Source of the DNA: Hyparrhenia diplandra
Taxonomy: Eukaryota; Streptophyta; Magnoliopsida; Poales; Poaceae
Assembly: GCA_015847255.1 (NCBI GenBank)
Contig: JADLZK010001339.1
Coordinates: 186,001 to 250,000 of the forward strand
DNA: 64,000 bases
Direction: 5' to 3'
The notes under the pieces are model-generated. The model saw only the letters and a list, made by a program, of their open reading frames with translations. It was not told the DNA's origin and did not search any database. The position numbers and the translations under genes are program-made. This document shows, piece by piece, positions 1 through 12,000 of this stretch; position 1 is the stretch's first letter; each line of letters starts with the position of its first letter.

Positions 1-2
1 CC

Positions 3-704
3 CACTTCATTGATAGCAGATTCAAAAGATATTTAGCGAAGCACGAAGTTCGTCATAATGTCGCTACACCTTATCACCCTCAAACGAGTGGGCAAGCCGA
101 AACATCGAACAAACAAATCAAGAATATCTTGCAGAAAACAGTAGAAGAGATGGGAACAAAGTGGAAGGATAGACTTCCAGAAGCGTTATGGGCATACAGA
201 ACAGCCTACAAAACACCAATTGGAATGTCACCATACCAACTTGTTTATGGCAAAACCTGTCACTTGCCTATTGAGCTAGAGTTTAAGGCTCACTGGGCAA
301 TCAAAAGATGGAATATGGATTTAGAAGCCGCGGGAGTAAAAAGAAAGATGCAATTATCAGAACTTGATGAATGGCGAGAGAAAGCTTATCACAATGCCAA
401 GATCTACAAAGAAAGAACAAAGAGGTGGCATGATAAGAGAATTAAAAAGAAGAACTTCACTCCAGGCGATCAGGTATTACTTTTTAATTCCAGGGTTAAA
501 TTATTCAGGCACGAAAAACTTCGGAGTAAATGGGAAGGACCCTTCAAGGTGGTAAATTCATCATCACATGGAGCGATCACTCTTCAAGATAACGAAGGTA
601 AGTTATTCAAGGTAAATGGCCAACGTCTCAAAATCTTTTATGAGCCCAATAAAGAACCCGAGGAATTAGATGTTTTAGAGTTCTTTATTTTACCCAATCA
701 TTAG
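3..704 (+). CDS. Pol polyprotein C-terminus: integrase end (element A)
   Basis: Open from the window edge to a TAG at 704, about 233 residues seen. It begins inside the integrase catalytic core: the conserved block around the third acidic residue (HPQTSGQAETSNKQIKNI, bases about 78-131) is present with its Glu. It continues into the C-terminal nucleic-acid-binding region, with the family-typical blocks LPIELEFKAHWAIKRWN, PGDQVLLFNSRVKLF and KVNGQRLKIFYEP. No chromodomain follows, which fits the Athila branch rather than chromoviruses. The first two catalytic Asp residues are upstream of the window. No stop or frameshift is seen, so this copy of pol is better preserved than those of B and E. 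It would be translated as part of gag-pol, not from an internal ATG. Confidence 0.9.
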   Translation, partial: HFIDSRFKRYLAKHEVRHNVATPYHPQTSGQAETSNKQIKNILQKTVEEMGTKWKDRLPEALWAYRTAYKTPIGMSPYQLVYGKTCHLPIELEFKAHWAIKRWNMDLEAAGVKRKMQLSELDEWREKAYHNAKIYKERTKRWHDKRIKKKNFTPGDQVLLFNSRVKLFRHEKLRSKWEGPFKVVNSSSHGAITLQDNEGKLFKVNGQRLKIFYEPNKEPEELDVLEFFILPNH

Positions 705-786
705 GCCTTGATCGCGTAGTGTCAGTTTTTCGGCCCAAAAGTATGAGCATTAGACTGGAATTAACCTTAGAAGACCACAGAAGAAA

Positions 787-996
787 ATTGGGCCGTGGGC
801 CTAGTGGGACCCACGCGGCCGCCTTCCTGGCTGGCCGCGGCCGCCCTGCCACATGGCCGCCACGCGTCCCGCATCTTCCCACGTATCTTCCCTACGATAT
901 CCTACCGAATACCGAACCTTTTGGTGCGATTCTCCGCGTCTACGTCCCGATAACCGTAATCCTAACTCCCCTACCAAGGCTTCCCCGATATATAAA
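787..996 (+). promoter_or_regulatory. Promoter-like GC module and TATA box before ORF3 (A)
   Basis: A GC-rich stretch with two GCGGCCGC sites (about 804-860) is followed by a TATA box, TATATAAA, at 989-996. The ORF3 ATG lies at 1071, about 75 bp downstream. The layout resembles the U3 promoter of these LTRs, a GC-rich block followed by CTATATAAGC. Promoter activity is an inference. Confidence 0.5.
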
Positions 997-1203
997 CCGA
1001 ACCATTTTACCTTAAGCCTATTCCCATCTACCTCTACCAAGACCGATGACCCAAGACCTCCGCTGCTGCCATGGCCAACCCGGAGATGCGAATGGTGTAT
1101 GACCCAACCAAGATCACCACGCCACCACCTCCATCGTCAGCACCATCCTCTGCTCTCGCCGTCGTGCCAGCACAGCCTACACCTCTTGCCGTTATTCCAC
1201 CAC

Positions 1204-2967
1204 TGAAGGGTCCTAAATGGCTAGAGGGGGGTGAATAGCCTAATAAAATTTCTACAAAATCACTAGAGCAACTTGTTAGTAATAACAAAGCGTAAATGCG
1301 TTTGCTCTAGCTCTACTTGTCGGCAAGCCTCCTATTGACAATTCTAGTTGCTATAGTCTCTAAATCACACACAAGGGCTATGTCTCTACTTTACCACTAG
1401 GTGAAAGAGCTAACTTACTCTAGCAACTAAGCAATTCTACACAAGCTACACAAGCACAATATATATATCAAAGTAAATGCAAGGTAGAGAGGAGGTTTTA
1501 TACCAAAGTGTCGAGGTAAGTCAACCAATCACCGTAGGATGAATGACAATATGAACAATGAAGCCAATCACCAACAAATGACAAGAGACAAATGAAGACA
1601 CAATGATTTACCCCGAAGTTCACTTGAGCACCCGTCAAGCTACGTCTCCGTTGTGTCGACCTTCTCACGTGTGGGTCAAGGTGGAGCTCACTCCAAGCCA
1701 ATTGCCTTTAGGCTTCTTGAACCCAAAGCAAATGAGAGGTACTCACCGACACGAGCAATGTATTAACTTGCAATTCGTCGTCCCGACGAGGATGCACGGT
1801 CCTCTCACAAATCACCGGAGGTGGCCAAGAACATACACCTTCTCTTGCCAACGCCTCCACCAATCACCAAGCCGGCTAGGAGTGGTGCTCTCCAAGAGCA
1901 ACAAGAAAACCACCGGCTCGCAACGATCCCCAAGTGCCACTAGATGCAAAGATCAAAGCAAAGTGCACTTGAATCACCTCAACTCACTAGAATGATGCTC
2001 ACAAGCAAGAGGAGTGAGGAGGAGGGAGTGTGCTCAGCTCTAGAGGTGTTAGGAATGATTTCAAATGTCCAAGAGACCTCACAAAGCCGGCAAAACGTGT
2101 ATATATAGCCCCCATCACGAAATCCAACCGTTGGGGGGCAAAACACGCTGAAAACAGCCTGACCGGACGCGCCGACCGGACTCACCAGCGAGTCCGGTTG
2201 TGAGTCCGGTCATAGCGTCCGGTCGACGCGTCCGGCAAAATTCCCTCTGCAGAGCTCTCTGCCGGACGCACTGACCGGAGCCTCCGGTCGGTGCGTCCGG
2301 TCGCGCCATTGTGCGTCCGGTCGCGCCACTGCTCGATAAAACGGCGATATCTCCTTCATCCGAACTCCGTTTTCGATGATCTTGGACTCTATGGAAAGCT
2401 TACTCAGAGGGCTACACAACCCACATGGTTACTTGATCCAACTCACAATGGATCAAAGCAGTATTCCACTTTAAGAGCAGTCCAAGTGTCCGAGAAACAC
2501 CGAAACAACTTCTCCTTTGCAAATGTGCCAACACCACCAAGTGTACATCACCATGTGCATGTGTGTTAGGATTTTCACAATCAATTTCGAAGGTTGGGTT
2601 AGCTCTCTAGGTTAGAATGCATGCAAATGATTTTGAACCTAGAGGCACATGAGGACCGATATGTACGATAGTTTTCCCCTCTTTATAGTACGGCTTATCG
2701 ATCCTATAATCACTCACACCCTCTATGGTGTCTTGAGTGTAAAATCAAAATGGCTCTATAGATATACCTTTGCCTTGAGCCCATTTTGATCCTCGATCCA
2801 CTCCAAGTCATGCACTTGATCATCATTTGAATCATCTCGATCCATCCACCATGACCATCATGCACCAACCTTGGCTTGACCAATCTCCAACTAAAACAAA
2901 CACTTAGCATAGAGAGATTAGTCCTAAGGATGTCACTAATTAGCCAAAACCAATCTAGAGATCTTCA
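1204..2967 (-). mobile_element. Solo LTR of a SIRE-type copia element
   Basis: Reverse complement of an LTR of the same family as the 3' LTR of element D (20140-21871). It runs TGAAG at one end to CTTCA at the other and is flanked by perfect 5-bp duplications, ACCAC at 1199-1203 and 2968-2972. No internal sequence remains, as expected after LTR-LTR recombination. Length 1764 bp. It interrupts ORF3 of element A. Confidence 0.92.
2160..2328 (-). repeat. GACCGGA / TCCGGTC motif cluster in solo LTR
   Basis: Many copies of GACCGGAC or its complement GTCCGGTC, in both orientations, with short variable spacers. The same cluster occurs in element D's LTR at about 20655-20935. It lies just upstream of the LTR's TATATATA stretch (minus-strand sense), a position that suggests a U3 regulatory role (inference). 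Confidence 0.8.
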
Positions 2968-3659
2968 ACCACCATAGCCACCATCACCACAGCCATCTCC
3001 CGCTGTTGTCATGGCGAGAACAATTCTCAACACCCGCCGTGAAGACGCTATGAAGAAGTTCCTGGTGCCAGAAGGCACCAGATTGTTGCCGCCTCGTCCC
3101 AACGAGACGCTTACGGGCGTCAAAAGGGACAGAATCAATAACATCCGCCGGCTGAACTACGCTCATCCCTGCGTCTCCATTGATGGAGTGCGCGCCTCAC
3201 CATCGCAAGTAAAGTTCATCCCGCCGCAGGAGGCCGCTGAACGCGCTGCAAAGCGTCGTTTTAGCAAGTTCACAGTGGCTGACCTCCGCGAGGAAGTCGC
3301 GGATTGGAGGAGCTTCACTTTGATGGAGCATCGCAACTGGAGTGCCACGACGAGAAGCGTGAGCACTCTAGATAGGCGCATGGAGGACCTTAGAGCTGAG
3401 AACGCAGCGTTAGCCAAGAGAATTGCATCTCTTGAGAGCCGCCCGCGTAACTAGGGAAGGAGCCCTAGTAATTTAATAGAGTGCTTCAATTAGTTTGTTA
3501 GTATGATTAGTTAAATTAGTTCGTTTAGAAGTTTGCTTAGATCGGTTTGCTTGCTTAGATTAAATCTTTATATTCTGAAGTTGATCTTTCTTATTTATTA
3601 TTTTCGTGCAAAGTTTCTTTGTCTCCACCATGTTGTGAATAAAAGGTAACAAGGAAAAA

Positions 3660-3672
3660 GTGTGGGGGAGAC
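3660..3672 (+). other. Internal polypurine-tract copy (A)
   Basis: GTGTGGGGGAGA, shortly after the ORF3 stop. It matches the LTR-adjacent tract GTGTGGGGGAGC at 5121-5132. Candidate second priming site for plus-strand DNA synthesis (inference). Confidence 0.55.
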
Positions 3673-3772
3673 AGCACGAACGTCGAAACGAACGAAACAG
3701 AACCTGAAAATACCGAGAAACCAAAAGATACAGAGCGAAGATCACACACGACGAAGATCGCAGTGAGTCCCT

Positions 3773-3855
3773 GTGGGACCCACGCGGCCGCCCTGAGGAG
3801 CTGACGCGGCCGCCTTGCCACGTCACATCTTCGGCCTCCCCTTCGTCCACGTATC
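3773..3855 (+). repeat. Second copy of the GC module (A)
   Basis: Shares GGGACCCACGCGGCCGCC, a second GCGGCCGCC, TGCCAC and CCACGTAT, in the same order, with the module at 804-895. The two copies bracket ORF3 in direct orientation. Confidence 0.7.
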
Positions 3856-4439
3856 GGTTTGTTCTCTAATCTTTCTAATTACGTAACTTTTTTTGTTGTA
3901 TGCGTTTCGCACAAAACCGAGAGCTCTTGAATATCTAATAAATCAAAATAAAAAAAAAAAAAAGATTGATATGCCTAGTTCAAGTTGGACTCACATAATT
4001 CTTTTTCATGGTCAAACCGAATTGTTGAGAACTAAAAATATTAGGAACCCCAAGATAGTTAGAGTTGTTGTAGAACATGAGATAGAAGATTGGTGAGAGC
4101 CTAATTCTTGATATCTTTTCCACTGGAGAATTTATTTCGAAAATATTAAAAATAATAGCTATACCTCTTCTTTGTGGTAATTATCCTACCAAAGCCACGC
4201 ATGCTAAGAAAAAAAAACCAGCCATAAGCTACTTGTTTTGTATTGAGCTTTGTCAAGTCCTGTGACCCAAGTTGAGAGATTTACTATGCTCCCTTGATCA
4301 AGAACACGTACACTCACACATATACATATTGCTTTTATCTATTATATGCTCCAAGTTCTAATCTCTCCATATTAAAGTCTTGATACAAATGTGAGACAAG
4401 GCATGGGCTATGCAAAAGTATTGAAAAAAAAGAGAAAAG

Positions 4440-4545
4440 ATGAAAAATGGACAAGTGTCCGAGGGTGAGTAGAACCCACATCTTTTAAGAGAGGAAATAA
4501 AAGACAAAAGTCTAGGGCGAGTAGAGCCCACCTCTCCAAAAAAGA
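4440..4545 (+). repeat. Hairpin-forming repeat units in 3' noncoding region (A)
   Basis: Two units of about 40-65 bp. Unit one has GGACAAGTGTCC (4449-4460) followed by GAGGGTGAGTAGAACCCAC; unit two has AGGGCGAGTAGAGCCCACC. Each has short self-complementary arms (GGACA/TGTCC, GGGC/GCCC). Similar units occur in element B at 14405-14580. The rest of 3856-5120 is AT-rich noncoding sequence with no supported gene. Confidence 0.7.
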
Positions 4546-5120
4546 GATGAAAGAAAGAACAAATAAAGATAGCCCATGACCTTGCTTGCACAATATCCAT
4601 TAAAAAAAAGAAGAGAAGAAAAAAGAGAGAAGTCTACAAGAGCATAGCAGAATTAAGATAACCACACACTTGTGCACATCTTGATCTAAGGGAATGTCTC
4701 TCCTCGGATCCGGCTTTGACATTGCAAATATATGCAAGGTAAGTATGCTACATCCTTGACATACCTGAAACACCAGATAAAGCTTTATTAGAAGTAGGAT
4801 GTTTTTAAGGGCATCAATTATATGTGCCTTGTGAGGATCCAAAAATACCACATATAAACACAATGAGTGATTCGAAAGTACCACAAAAGAAGATGGTAAG
4901 CTACGTTTCTTTTCAAAAATCATTGCAAAATCTCCAGTTGATTCGATTGAAAGGAAAAAGGTACTCTATGTCAACTATTCTGTTCTCCAACTCCTCAAAA
5001 TCCTTGGTAAACACAATGAATCCTGCAAAATAATTAAGACCATGAGATTGTTTTATGTTTGATGTCTTGACTTACAGCTTTGCTATATCCATCCTTTTCT
5101 TGAGACGAGTAAAAGTCTAA

Positions 5121-5132
5121 GTGTGGGGGAGC
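5121..5132 (+). other. Polypurine tract of element A
   Basis: GTGTGGGGGAGC directly before the LTR start TGTTGACA. Standard plus-strand primer position. Confidence 0.85.
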
Positions 5133-5133
5133 T

Positions 5134-6426
5134 TGTTGACACATCTTATAGTATATTTTTATAGCTCAATTAAAACCGAAATAAGGGTATAAATGAGTAT
5201 TTATGTAGAACTAGGGGCTTTGCTAAGAATTTCCATGAGTTTTGGTGAATTATATATTTTTCAGGGATTAGCAGGTAAAAGCCGCAGTTTTGCACCCCAT
5301 ACGAGGAAAGACGTAACCGTGAAGCAACCCAACTTGAAACCCACGTAAGAAGACCCTAGAAGACTCCATAAGCCAGCACGAGAAGGGTGGGCCCACTGTC
5401 GAGGACACGGCGGCGGCGCCTTTGGGGCCGGCCGCGCCGCCCTGTGGGGCCCCCTGTCGACCTCTGTTCAAGGTCGGTTCATAACCGCCATTGAGGATCA
5501 ATCCTATCCATCTATCAAGGTCGGGTTTCATCCAAGGGCTACGGTTCATCGACCCCGGCTATATAAGCATGCCCCCGGCCCGGCCCGAGGCAATGATGGT
5601 TCATTAGTTCATTACTCCATCAGCTCAACTCGATCGATCAAGCGGCCTATGCCCTAGCTTCTAATTAGAAGAGCTCTAGATCTAGTTGAGAGAGAAGATT
5701 ATCAAGTTGAGAGACTAGTTCATAGCTCCCTGCGAGAGTAGCTAAATCTAGTCTTGTTCGAAGAATAGAGATTGAGTGGAAGGAGAAGTTAAGGGGAAGC
5801 TCCGAACCTGTCAGTGTCTCCTCTTCGTTTGTACCTCCGGGATCAAGCCTCCATTGGAGCTTGTTCCTAAGACAACTACGGTGGATCAACTTCTTATTTA
5901 AGTTTACTTGTTTATAATATTCTTGTGGTTTGCGACTCTTTTAGAGTACTTCAATTCTTGTCGCTCTTGGATTGAGGTTTCTACCCCTAGTGTGAGCGTG
6001 GTGCTTAGACTAGATAGCTCGTAGATGCACCCTACCTTCCGGATTGTGGTAACTAACGTAGGTGACTTATAGCTGCGTTAACTCTTTGTATTCCACCTCC
6101 CGTTGGATAGGCCTCGGTAGAACCTTTTTGCTAGGAGTTTGCACTCTTTGCTAGTGTCTTTCTCCTTGAATAATGTTCCCATAAGAAATATTCACAAGCC
6201 TTACAAGGATATCAATTAGACAACCATAGCCGTCTTCTTAAAGATTTATAAGCTTTCTTCCTTGTTATGATTCTCAGGCCTTAGTCATATCTTCACTATT
6301 CGTAAACCTTTCTCCTCGTGGATTCGATATTAAAACCCATCTCCCGGGTGAAGTGCTCACCGGTATCCGTGCGCTTGCGGATTATACAAATCAGAAATAT
6401 TTCTGTAGGTTTATCTTTTACCAACA
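5134..6426 (+). repeat. 3' LTR of element A
   Basis: Starts TGTTGACAC and ends TACCAACA, 1293 bp, directly after the polypurine tract. Contains a GC-rich U3 block (about 5390-5460) and a TATA box TATATAA at 5560-5566. It aligns along its length with the LTR of B (14993-16290), so A and B are related subfamilies. Confidence 0.9.
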
Positions 6427-6455
6427 GTTGTATCTACACCGTTATTGAAGGTCGG
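6427..6455 (+). repeat. 5' LTR of B, fragment between A and C
   Basis: GTTGTATCTACACC and following bases match B's 3' LTR at 15384-15413. Bounded on the left by the end of A and on the right by C. Its last five bases, GTCGG, are C's target-site duplication. Confidence 0.85.
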
Positions 6456-8064
6456 TGTTGATATTTCTTAACGACATTACTAAAAATAGATAATAACCTA
6501 TTTCCGGCAATGGCACCAGAAATGCTTGTTGGCATTTCATAGTGCAATCACTAAGAATAAATAATATTCTCAATGACCACGTTAAGAGATATCGGATGAT
6601 AGATGGATTCATGTGTTTACTTTAGTCAATCCGCAGTTTACGATCTATCATTGTAGCATTTCACCCGGTGGTATTCGGGTATCGTGATTTATATTTTCCC
6701 AAAGGAAGGCAGGCTTATGTGGTTAGCTAGCATAATGATGATAATGACCCACAATGTATTTATGAATAACCATTAGTCAATTGCAGGGGTAAGAAGAATG
6801 ATATTCAGGATAGTGACAAACACACGTAAGCTACTACACCACTAGGGGGAGAGAAGGATAAAAGAGAATCTATAATGAGAAGGTGGTTCTAAATATTGCA
6901 CATGGGTGAACTCTAGTTTTACATATGAGGAGGCTAAATCATGGTGGGACTACGATCATATGATGAGGAGATGCCCGCAGCCTAGTACGCTAGCCGATGG
7001 ACACTTTTAACTCCAACTCAACATCCGAACATGGAGGAATACGATGGGCGGAACAGGGCTGTCACCACCTGCCCCTACCTCACTACCGTGGGATGCCGAC
7101 ATTTTCGATGATTACTATAAACCGGACACCACGTCCACGTGTATAGAAAACTACCTAAATCCCCCCGGGACTCCGACCCTACGGATCGACAAGCAAGGAT
7201 AAAGGTAAACCCGAAGGTATACCAAACCATCATAATCTACATAAACCGACCACTCTCTAGCGAGTCGACATATGACGGTTAATTCTATAATTAGCCAAGT
7301 CCTATCTATTAATATGTCAACTAGATCATAGTTCACACATTAATAAGATAACATGAGGGTAACTATACTCTAGTTCGAATGCATTGCAATATGAATATAA
7401 AGACTTGAATATTAAAAGGAACTCCATAATAATATTAATATTACCAAAAGATCCTTCCAAGGAGACAAGCCCTCCTTGAAGCTCAACCTTGCTCAAAACT
7501 ACAACTAGGACTAAAGAGAGTGAGTGAAGTGCTCAAGGGTGTGTGTGTTGTGTTTTTGGAAGGGGAGTGTGGCCTCTTATTTATAGTGAAATGAAAGTGG
7601 TTCTTGGCGGGAGTTTGGGCGCCAAATCCCTGAAAAGCACCGCCATGCACCGCCTCTACTCCTCCAGAGTCGGACACGGAGACAAGGGGGCGGCGGGATC
7701 GGGCACAGGCCGCGGCGGCCGCCGCACCTGTGACGGTCGGCCCAGGTTTGGCCCGTCCTGCGCTCCTCCTTCGCGTGTGAGCTGGTGGCCCATTCTAGGT
7801 CGCCTTTCCGGAGGTGCTTCGGTCCATTTTGCTTCAGTTCTGGCCTGTCATGTTCCCCTTGGCCAAAGCGTATTTCCTGAGTTGCACATTACTCTTTATT
7901 TGGCGTACTCTCACCTGTTTCCGTGTTTGTTCCTGCAAAACAAATATTCTTGAATACAAGTGGAACTAGGTGAGTAGTAAATGTTTATTTGGCATAAGTG
8001 TGTCCCATCTCTCTTAATTAGAGCTAAGTTGGCGGTATAAGATGTGTGATAGTGACCGCCAACA
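6456..8064 (-). mobile_element. Element C: deleted Athila-type element (LTR + PBS + LTR tail)
   Basis: Flanked by perfect GTCGG duplications (6451-6455, 8065-8069). On the minus strand a full LTR runs 8064 to 6527 (TGTTGGCGG to GCCAACA, 1538 bp). It is followed by a primer-binding site resembling the tRNA-Asp 3' end (TGGTGCCATTGCCGG, about 6503-6519), then about 45 bp resembling the LTR's own 3' end, finishing in CAACA. Internal coding and nearly all of the second LTR are gone, yet both outer termini and the duplication survive. The LTR belongs to the same family as element E (compare its start with 31554), though it is about 260 bp longer. Confidence 0.82.
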
Positions 8065-8946
8065 GTCGGTTTGATCCAATGGTGGGGATTAATCGGATCC
8101 ATGGGAGAGTTGTAAACGCAATCCAGAAGGACTACTCCACCTCAGACTATATAAGCAGCCCCAGGGTCGACCCCAAGGATTATCTCTCATTATCTCTTCA
8201 TTATTTATCTACAGAGCAAAAGTTAGGGTTTCAATTAGAAGAGAGAGATCCCTCTATTTGTCTAGTTGTCTAGTTCATCTAGTTCATCTAGTTGTAACTA
8301 GATCGGGGAGAGAGTAGAGGAGAGAGCTGAAGAGCCGGACCTGTCAGATCTTCATCAACTTTGTATTCTTGCAGCAACTAGTTCGTCTTCAACAATCTCC
8401 AGGTTCTTTATTTATTATTTCTAAGTATTTAATTTTAGTTCTTACTTTACATTATTTACTGGATCTCCGCTCGTATTGAGTGCTCTAGTCTTTAGATCTG
8501 GATTAGAGTAGTAAACGGTAGTGTAGACATGGTGTCTAAACTATAGTTTACCTGAGGTTGCGCCCAATCCTACGATTAGTTGTGGTAGCGGGGGTGACAA
8601 AACCCTGTCGGCCGTTGTAATCCACCACGTTCGGGTTGGTGTTTTCGTAGAGCTTTTGGCAGCCTTCTCCCAACTACCTTCTTCCCAGTCTTTTTCGAGA
8701 GTCGGAAAGGATTTGTTGCTCCGAAGTAGATAAAGTATAGTAAGCCTTTAATTAGATAAAACCACTTAGAAATCTCAAAAACCTCTCTACCCATATCATC
8801 TATCTTTCCTTGGACGATCCTAATTTTCCTAGTACACTTCACGTTCCCCGTGGAAATCGATACCTTGGAATACTCCCGGGTGAAAGCTACATCGGTATCC
8901 CGCGGCGCCATGGATTTTTTCGCTTTTGCGTTAATTTATACCAACA
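8065..8946 (+). repeat. 5' LTR of element B, right part
   Basis: Aligns with 15409-16290 of the 3' LTR and ends TACCAACA. TATA box TATATAA at 8148-8154. Near the end (about 8899-8915) GCGGCGCCATGG replaces the GTGCGCTTGCGG of the 3' LTR. The primer-binding site after 8946 is poorly conserved. Confidence 0.9.
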
Positions 8947-9043
8947 AGCTTTCTAGCGCGTTTCTTGGGGAACGGTAGTGTGCTAGTTTAGAACCAAGTT
9001 CGTCCTTTTATCCTTTTTATCTTTTTACCACTACTCTTACCAC

Positions 9044-12000
9044 ATGGATTTCACTCCAATCTATAAATTCTTTGCTCCAAAGGGCGACTTGTTGGAGCCT
9101 CCACCATCATCACATCCCATTCTTACAGATGGCTATGAGCTTTGCCCTGCTCTTATAGCCATGGTTCGGGAGCAATCCTTCTCTGGGTTAGCAGATGAAG
9201 ATCCATACAACCACCTTAAGGAATTTGAGCATCTGTGTTCTTGTCGGAATATTCCTGGCATGACACAAGAGACCATTAAATGGAAATTATTTCCTTTCTC
9301 TCTTGAGGGAAGAGCGAAAAAGTGGTATGCTCATTCTGTAAGAAGTGTAAATGGAAATTGGAATGAACTTTGAGACAAGTTTTGTCTTGCTTTCTTCCCT
9401 CTTTATAAAATTGCTGACCTTAGAATCGAAGTACTTACATTTAGACAAAAAGAGAAGGAGACTCTAGGAGCAGCCTAGGCTAGATTTATAAGCCTTACCA
9501 ATTCCGGTCCAAACCTTTCCTTGCCTGACCATGTCCTATACATTCACTTTTATCGCGGTCTTAACAAGGAAGCTGCTCTACATCTCGACATCGCTTCAGG
9601 AGGTTCATTCTCACATAAAATTGCTAGTGAGGGAAAAGCCATTCTTGAGAAAATCCTTGAAAACACCCCTTACACTGGCATTTTTGATGAGTTTCCCAAA
9701 GAAAAAAAATCGAGCCAAGCCCCGAACAACAAGAAGAGACACACGTAGCCGAATCTAAAATTCCTATAAAATGCTCTAATGATTTGGTTGCCATAGAACC
9801 TTCCACTATGGGAACACAACACACTCTAGACAAAACTCTAGACAGTGATGAACCCCATCCTTGCACATTCCTATCAGAAATCGAGGTCAATCTGTTTGAA
9901 GATTTTGGCAATGCCTCGAATTTTCCAATGCAAGCAAAACCTCTGGTGCACTCTGCACCATTTGAGGATGGTCCAAACAATGATCCATTCTTAATGGAGC
10001 ACATTAAAGGACTATCATCCATCATGAGCCATGAGTGGTTGGTAGAAACGGAGCTGTCCACTGAGGTAGCCCGAATCATTTCCCCCTTAGAGACTATATC
10101 TTGCAAAATTAAAGGGACTACCATAGAGGCTCATTATAGTCCGACCGTTGGGATGAATATCATTTCATGGGCCTTAGCTCAAAAACTTTGTCCCAACGAG
10201 TCTTGGATCCCATCTCGCAAGCTTCTTAAAATTCCTTCTGGAGTTATTCTTGAAAGCTATGGGGTCATAAGGACTATTAAGTTAAGCATAAGAGGATCCG
10301 AGTATTTTCTAGACTTTCACATCTATGACATCTCGGACATGTCTATCTTGATTGGCGTACCCTTAGGAACGCTAATTCAAGAATGATCAAATCAGAGTAT
10401 TTTGAATCTAAAGTTAGGAAATTCTCCTATCGCCATCTCTCTTACACGATCACATAATGTGATAGTAGAACCCAAGCCTAAGAAAGACCTTATTGAGGAT
10501 GTTTTAATGGAATCCCTAGAAAACATGGCTGAACCAGTCTTTGATGTTGAACACTTCATCGAAGAAGAGGAAGAGCTAGCAGAGCCTATTGAATTAGATA
10601 CAACGGAGGTGCCACCACGACCCTCAATTGAACTAAAACCACTTCCTCCTGGCTTGAAATATGTCTTTCTCAATAATAACCGAGAAACTCCAGCCATTAT
10701 CAGTGACAAGCTTTCCCAAGAAGAAACTGATAAACTTGTCACTATTCTAGAAAGACATAAAGCAGCCATAGGCTACTCACTTGAAGACCTCATAGGGATT
10801 AGTCCCGCACTCTGTAGGCATCATATCCCTATTGATCCTGATGCATCACCCTCTAGGGAACCACAGCGGAGGCTTAACAACGCCATGCGAGAGGTTGTTA
10901 AGAAAGAGGTTCTTAAGCTGTTGCATGCCGGGATTATTTATCCTGTGCCACATAGTGAGTGGGTTAGTCCTGTCCAAGTTGTGCCAAAGAAAGGAGGAAT
11001 GACGGTTGTTAGAAATGAGAAAAATGAACTCATTCCTCAACAAGAAGAAGCATCCTTTGGGTGGCGAATGTGCATTGACTACCAGAAACTTAACAAGGCC
11101 ACAAAGAAAGATCACATTCCGTTACCCTTCATTGATGAGATGTTGGAACGGCTTGCACAACACTCTTTCTTTTGTTTCCTTGATGGTTATTCCGGATATC
11201 ATCAAATCCCAATCCACCCTGATGACCAAAATAAGACAACTTTCACATGCCCGTATGGAACTTATGCATACCGACGAATGTCGTTCGGATTGTGCAATGC
11301 TCCAGCTTCTTTCCAACGGTGCATGATGTCTATTTTCTCTGAAATAATTGAGAAAATCATGGAAGTATTCATGGATGACTTTACTGTCTATGGTAAAACC
11401 TTCGATGATTGCTTGGAGAATTTAGACAAAGTTCTACAAAGATGTAAAGAAAATTCCTTAGTCCTGAACTAGGAGAAATGCCATTTTATGGTTCAGAAAG
11501 GAATAGTGCTAGGACATAAGGTGTCCAAACATGGGATAGAAGTGGATAGAGCAAAGATAGAAGTCATTGAACAACTTCCACCTCCCACAAATGTGAAAGG
11601 AGTCCGAAGCTTTCTAGGCCACGCAGGGTTCTATAGGCGATTCATCAAAGACTTTTCTCAAATCGCTAGACCCCTGACTAGTCTCTTAGCTAAAGATGCA
11701 CCTTTTGTCTTCGACAATGAGTGCTATGAATCATTTCAAATCCTCAAAAATGCACTCATCTCAGCTCCAATCATCCAGCCACCTGATTGGACGCTACCTT
11801 TTGAGATCATGTGTGATGCTAGCGACTTTGCAGTAGGAGCCGTTCTTGGCCAAACTAAGGATAAAAAGCGCCATGCTATATCCTATACTAGCAAAACCTT
11901 ATCCGGACCACAGCTAAATTATACTACCACTGAAAAATAAATGTTGGCTGTTGTCTTTGCTATAGACAAGTTAAGATCTTACTTAGTGGGGGCAAAGATT

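Larger units (their letters stand above)
1071..3454 (+). pseudogene. Accessory ORF3 of element A, split by a solo LTR
   Basis: The first part starts with an ATG at 1071 and reads 44 codons rich in Pro, Ala and Thr up to the solo LTR at 1204. Removing the LTR and one ACCAC copy brings the frame to base 2973, where the second codon is TAG (2975-2977), possibly a mutated CAG in a Pro/Gln-rich run. The frame then stays open to the stop at 3452-3454. The downstream part has a basic middle region and an acidic/basic heptad-like C-terminus (about 3270-3440) that looks like a coiled coil ending in SLESRPRN. It occupies the pol-to-LTR slot where Athila relatives carry env-like ORFs, but I see no signal peptide or membrane segment. 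Function unknown; element E has an ORF of similar layout at 49890. Confidence 0.6.
1..6426 (+). mobile_element. Athila-type Ty3/gypsy element A, 3' part
   Basis: Holds the end of pol, an accessory ORF (interrupted), a long 3' noncoding region, a polypurine tract and the 3' LTR. The 5' half lies upstream of the window. The base after the LTR begins GTTGT, and the sequence after it continues as the LTR of element B (compare 15384 onward), so A was inserted into B's 5' LTR. The matching left GTTGT copy should lie outside the window. Lineage is inferred from close protein similarity to elements B and E, whose gag and RT are Athila-like. Confidence 0.85.

Noticed and set aside
7543..7953. 136-codon plus ORF
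   Set aside because: Lies antisense inside the LTR of element C. The same frame recurs in the E LTRs (31641-32021 minus) as a by-product of GC-rich U3.
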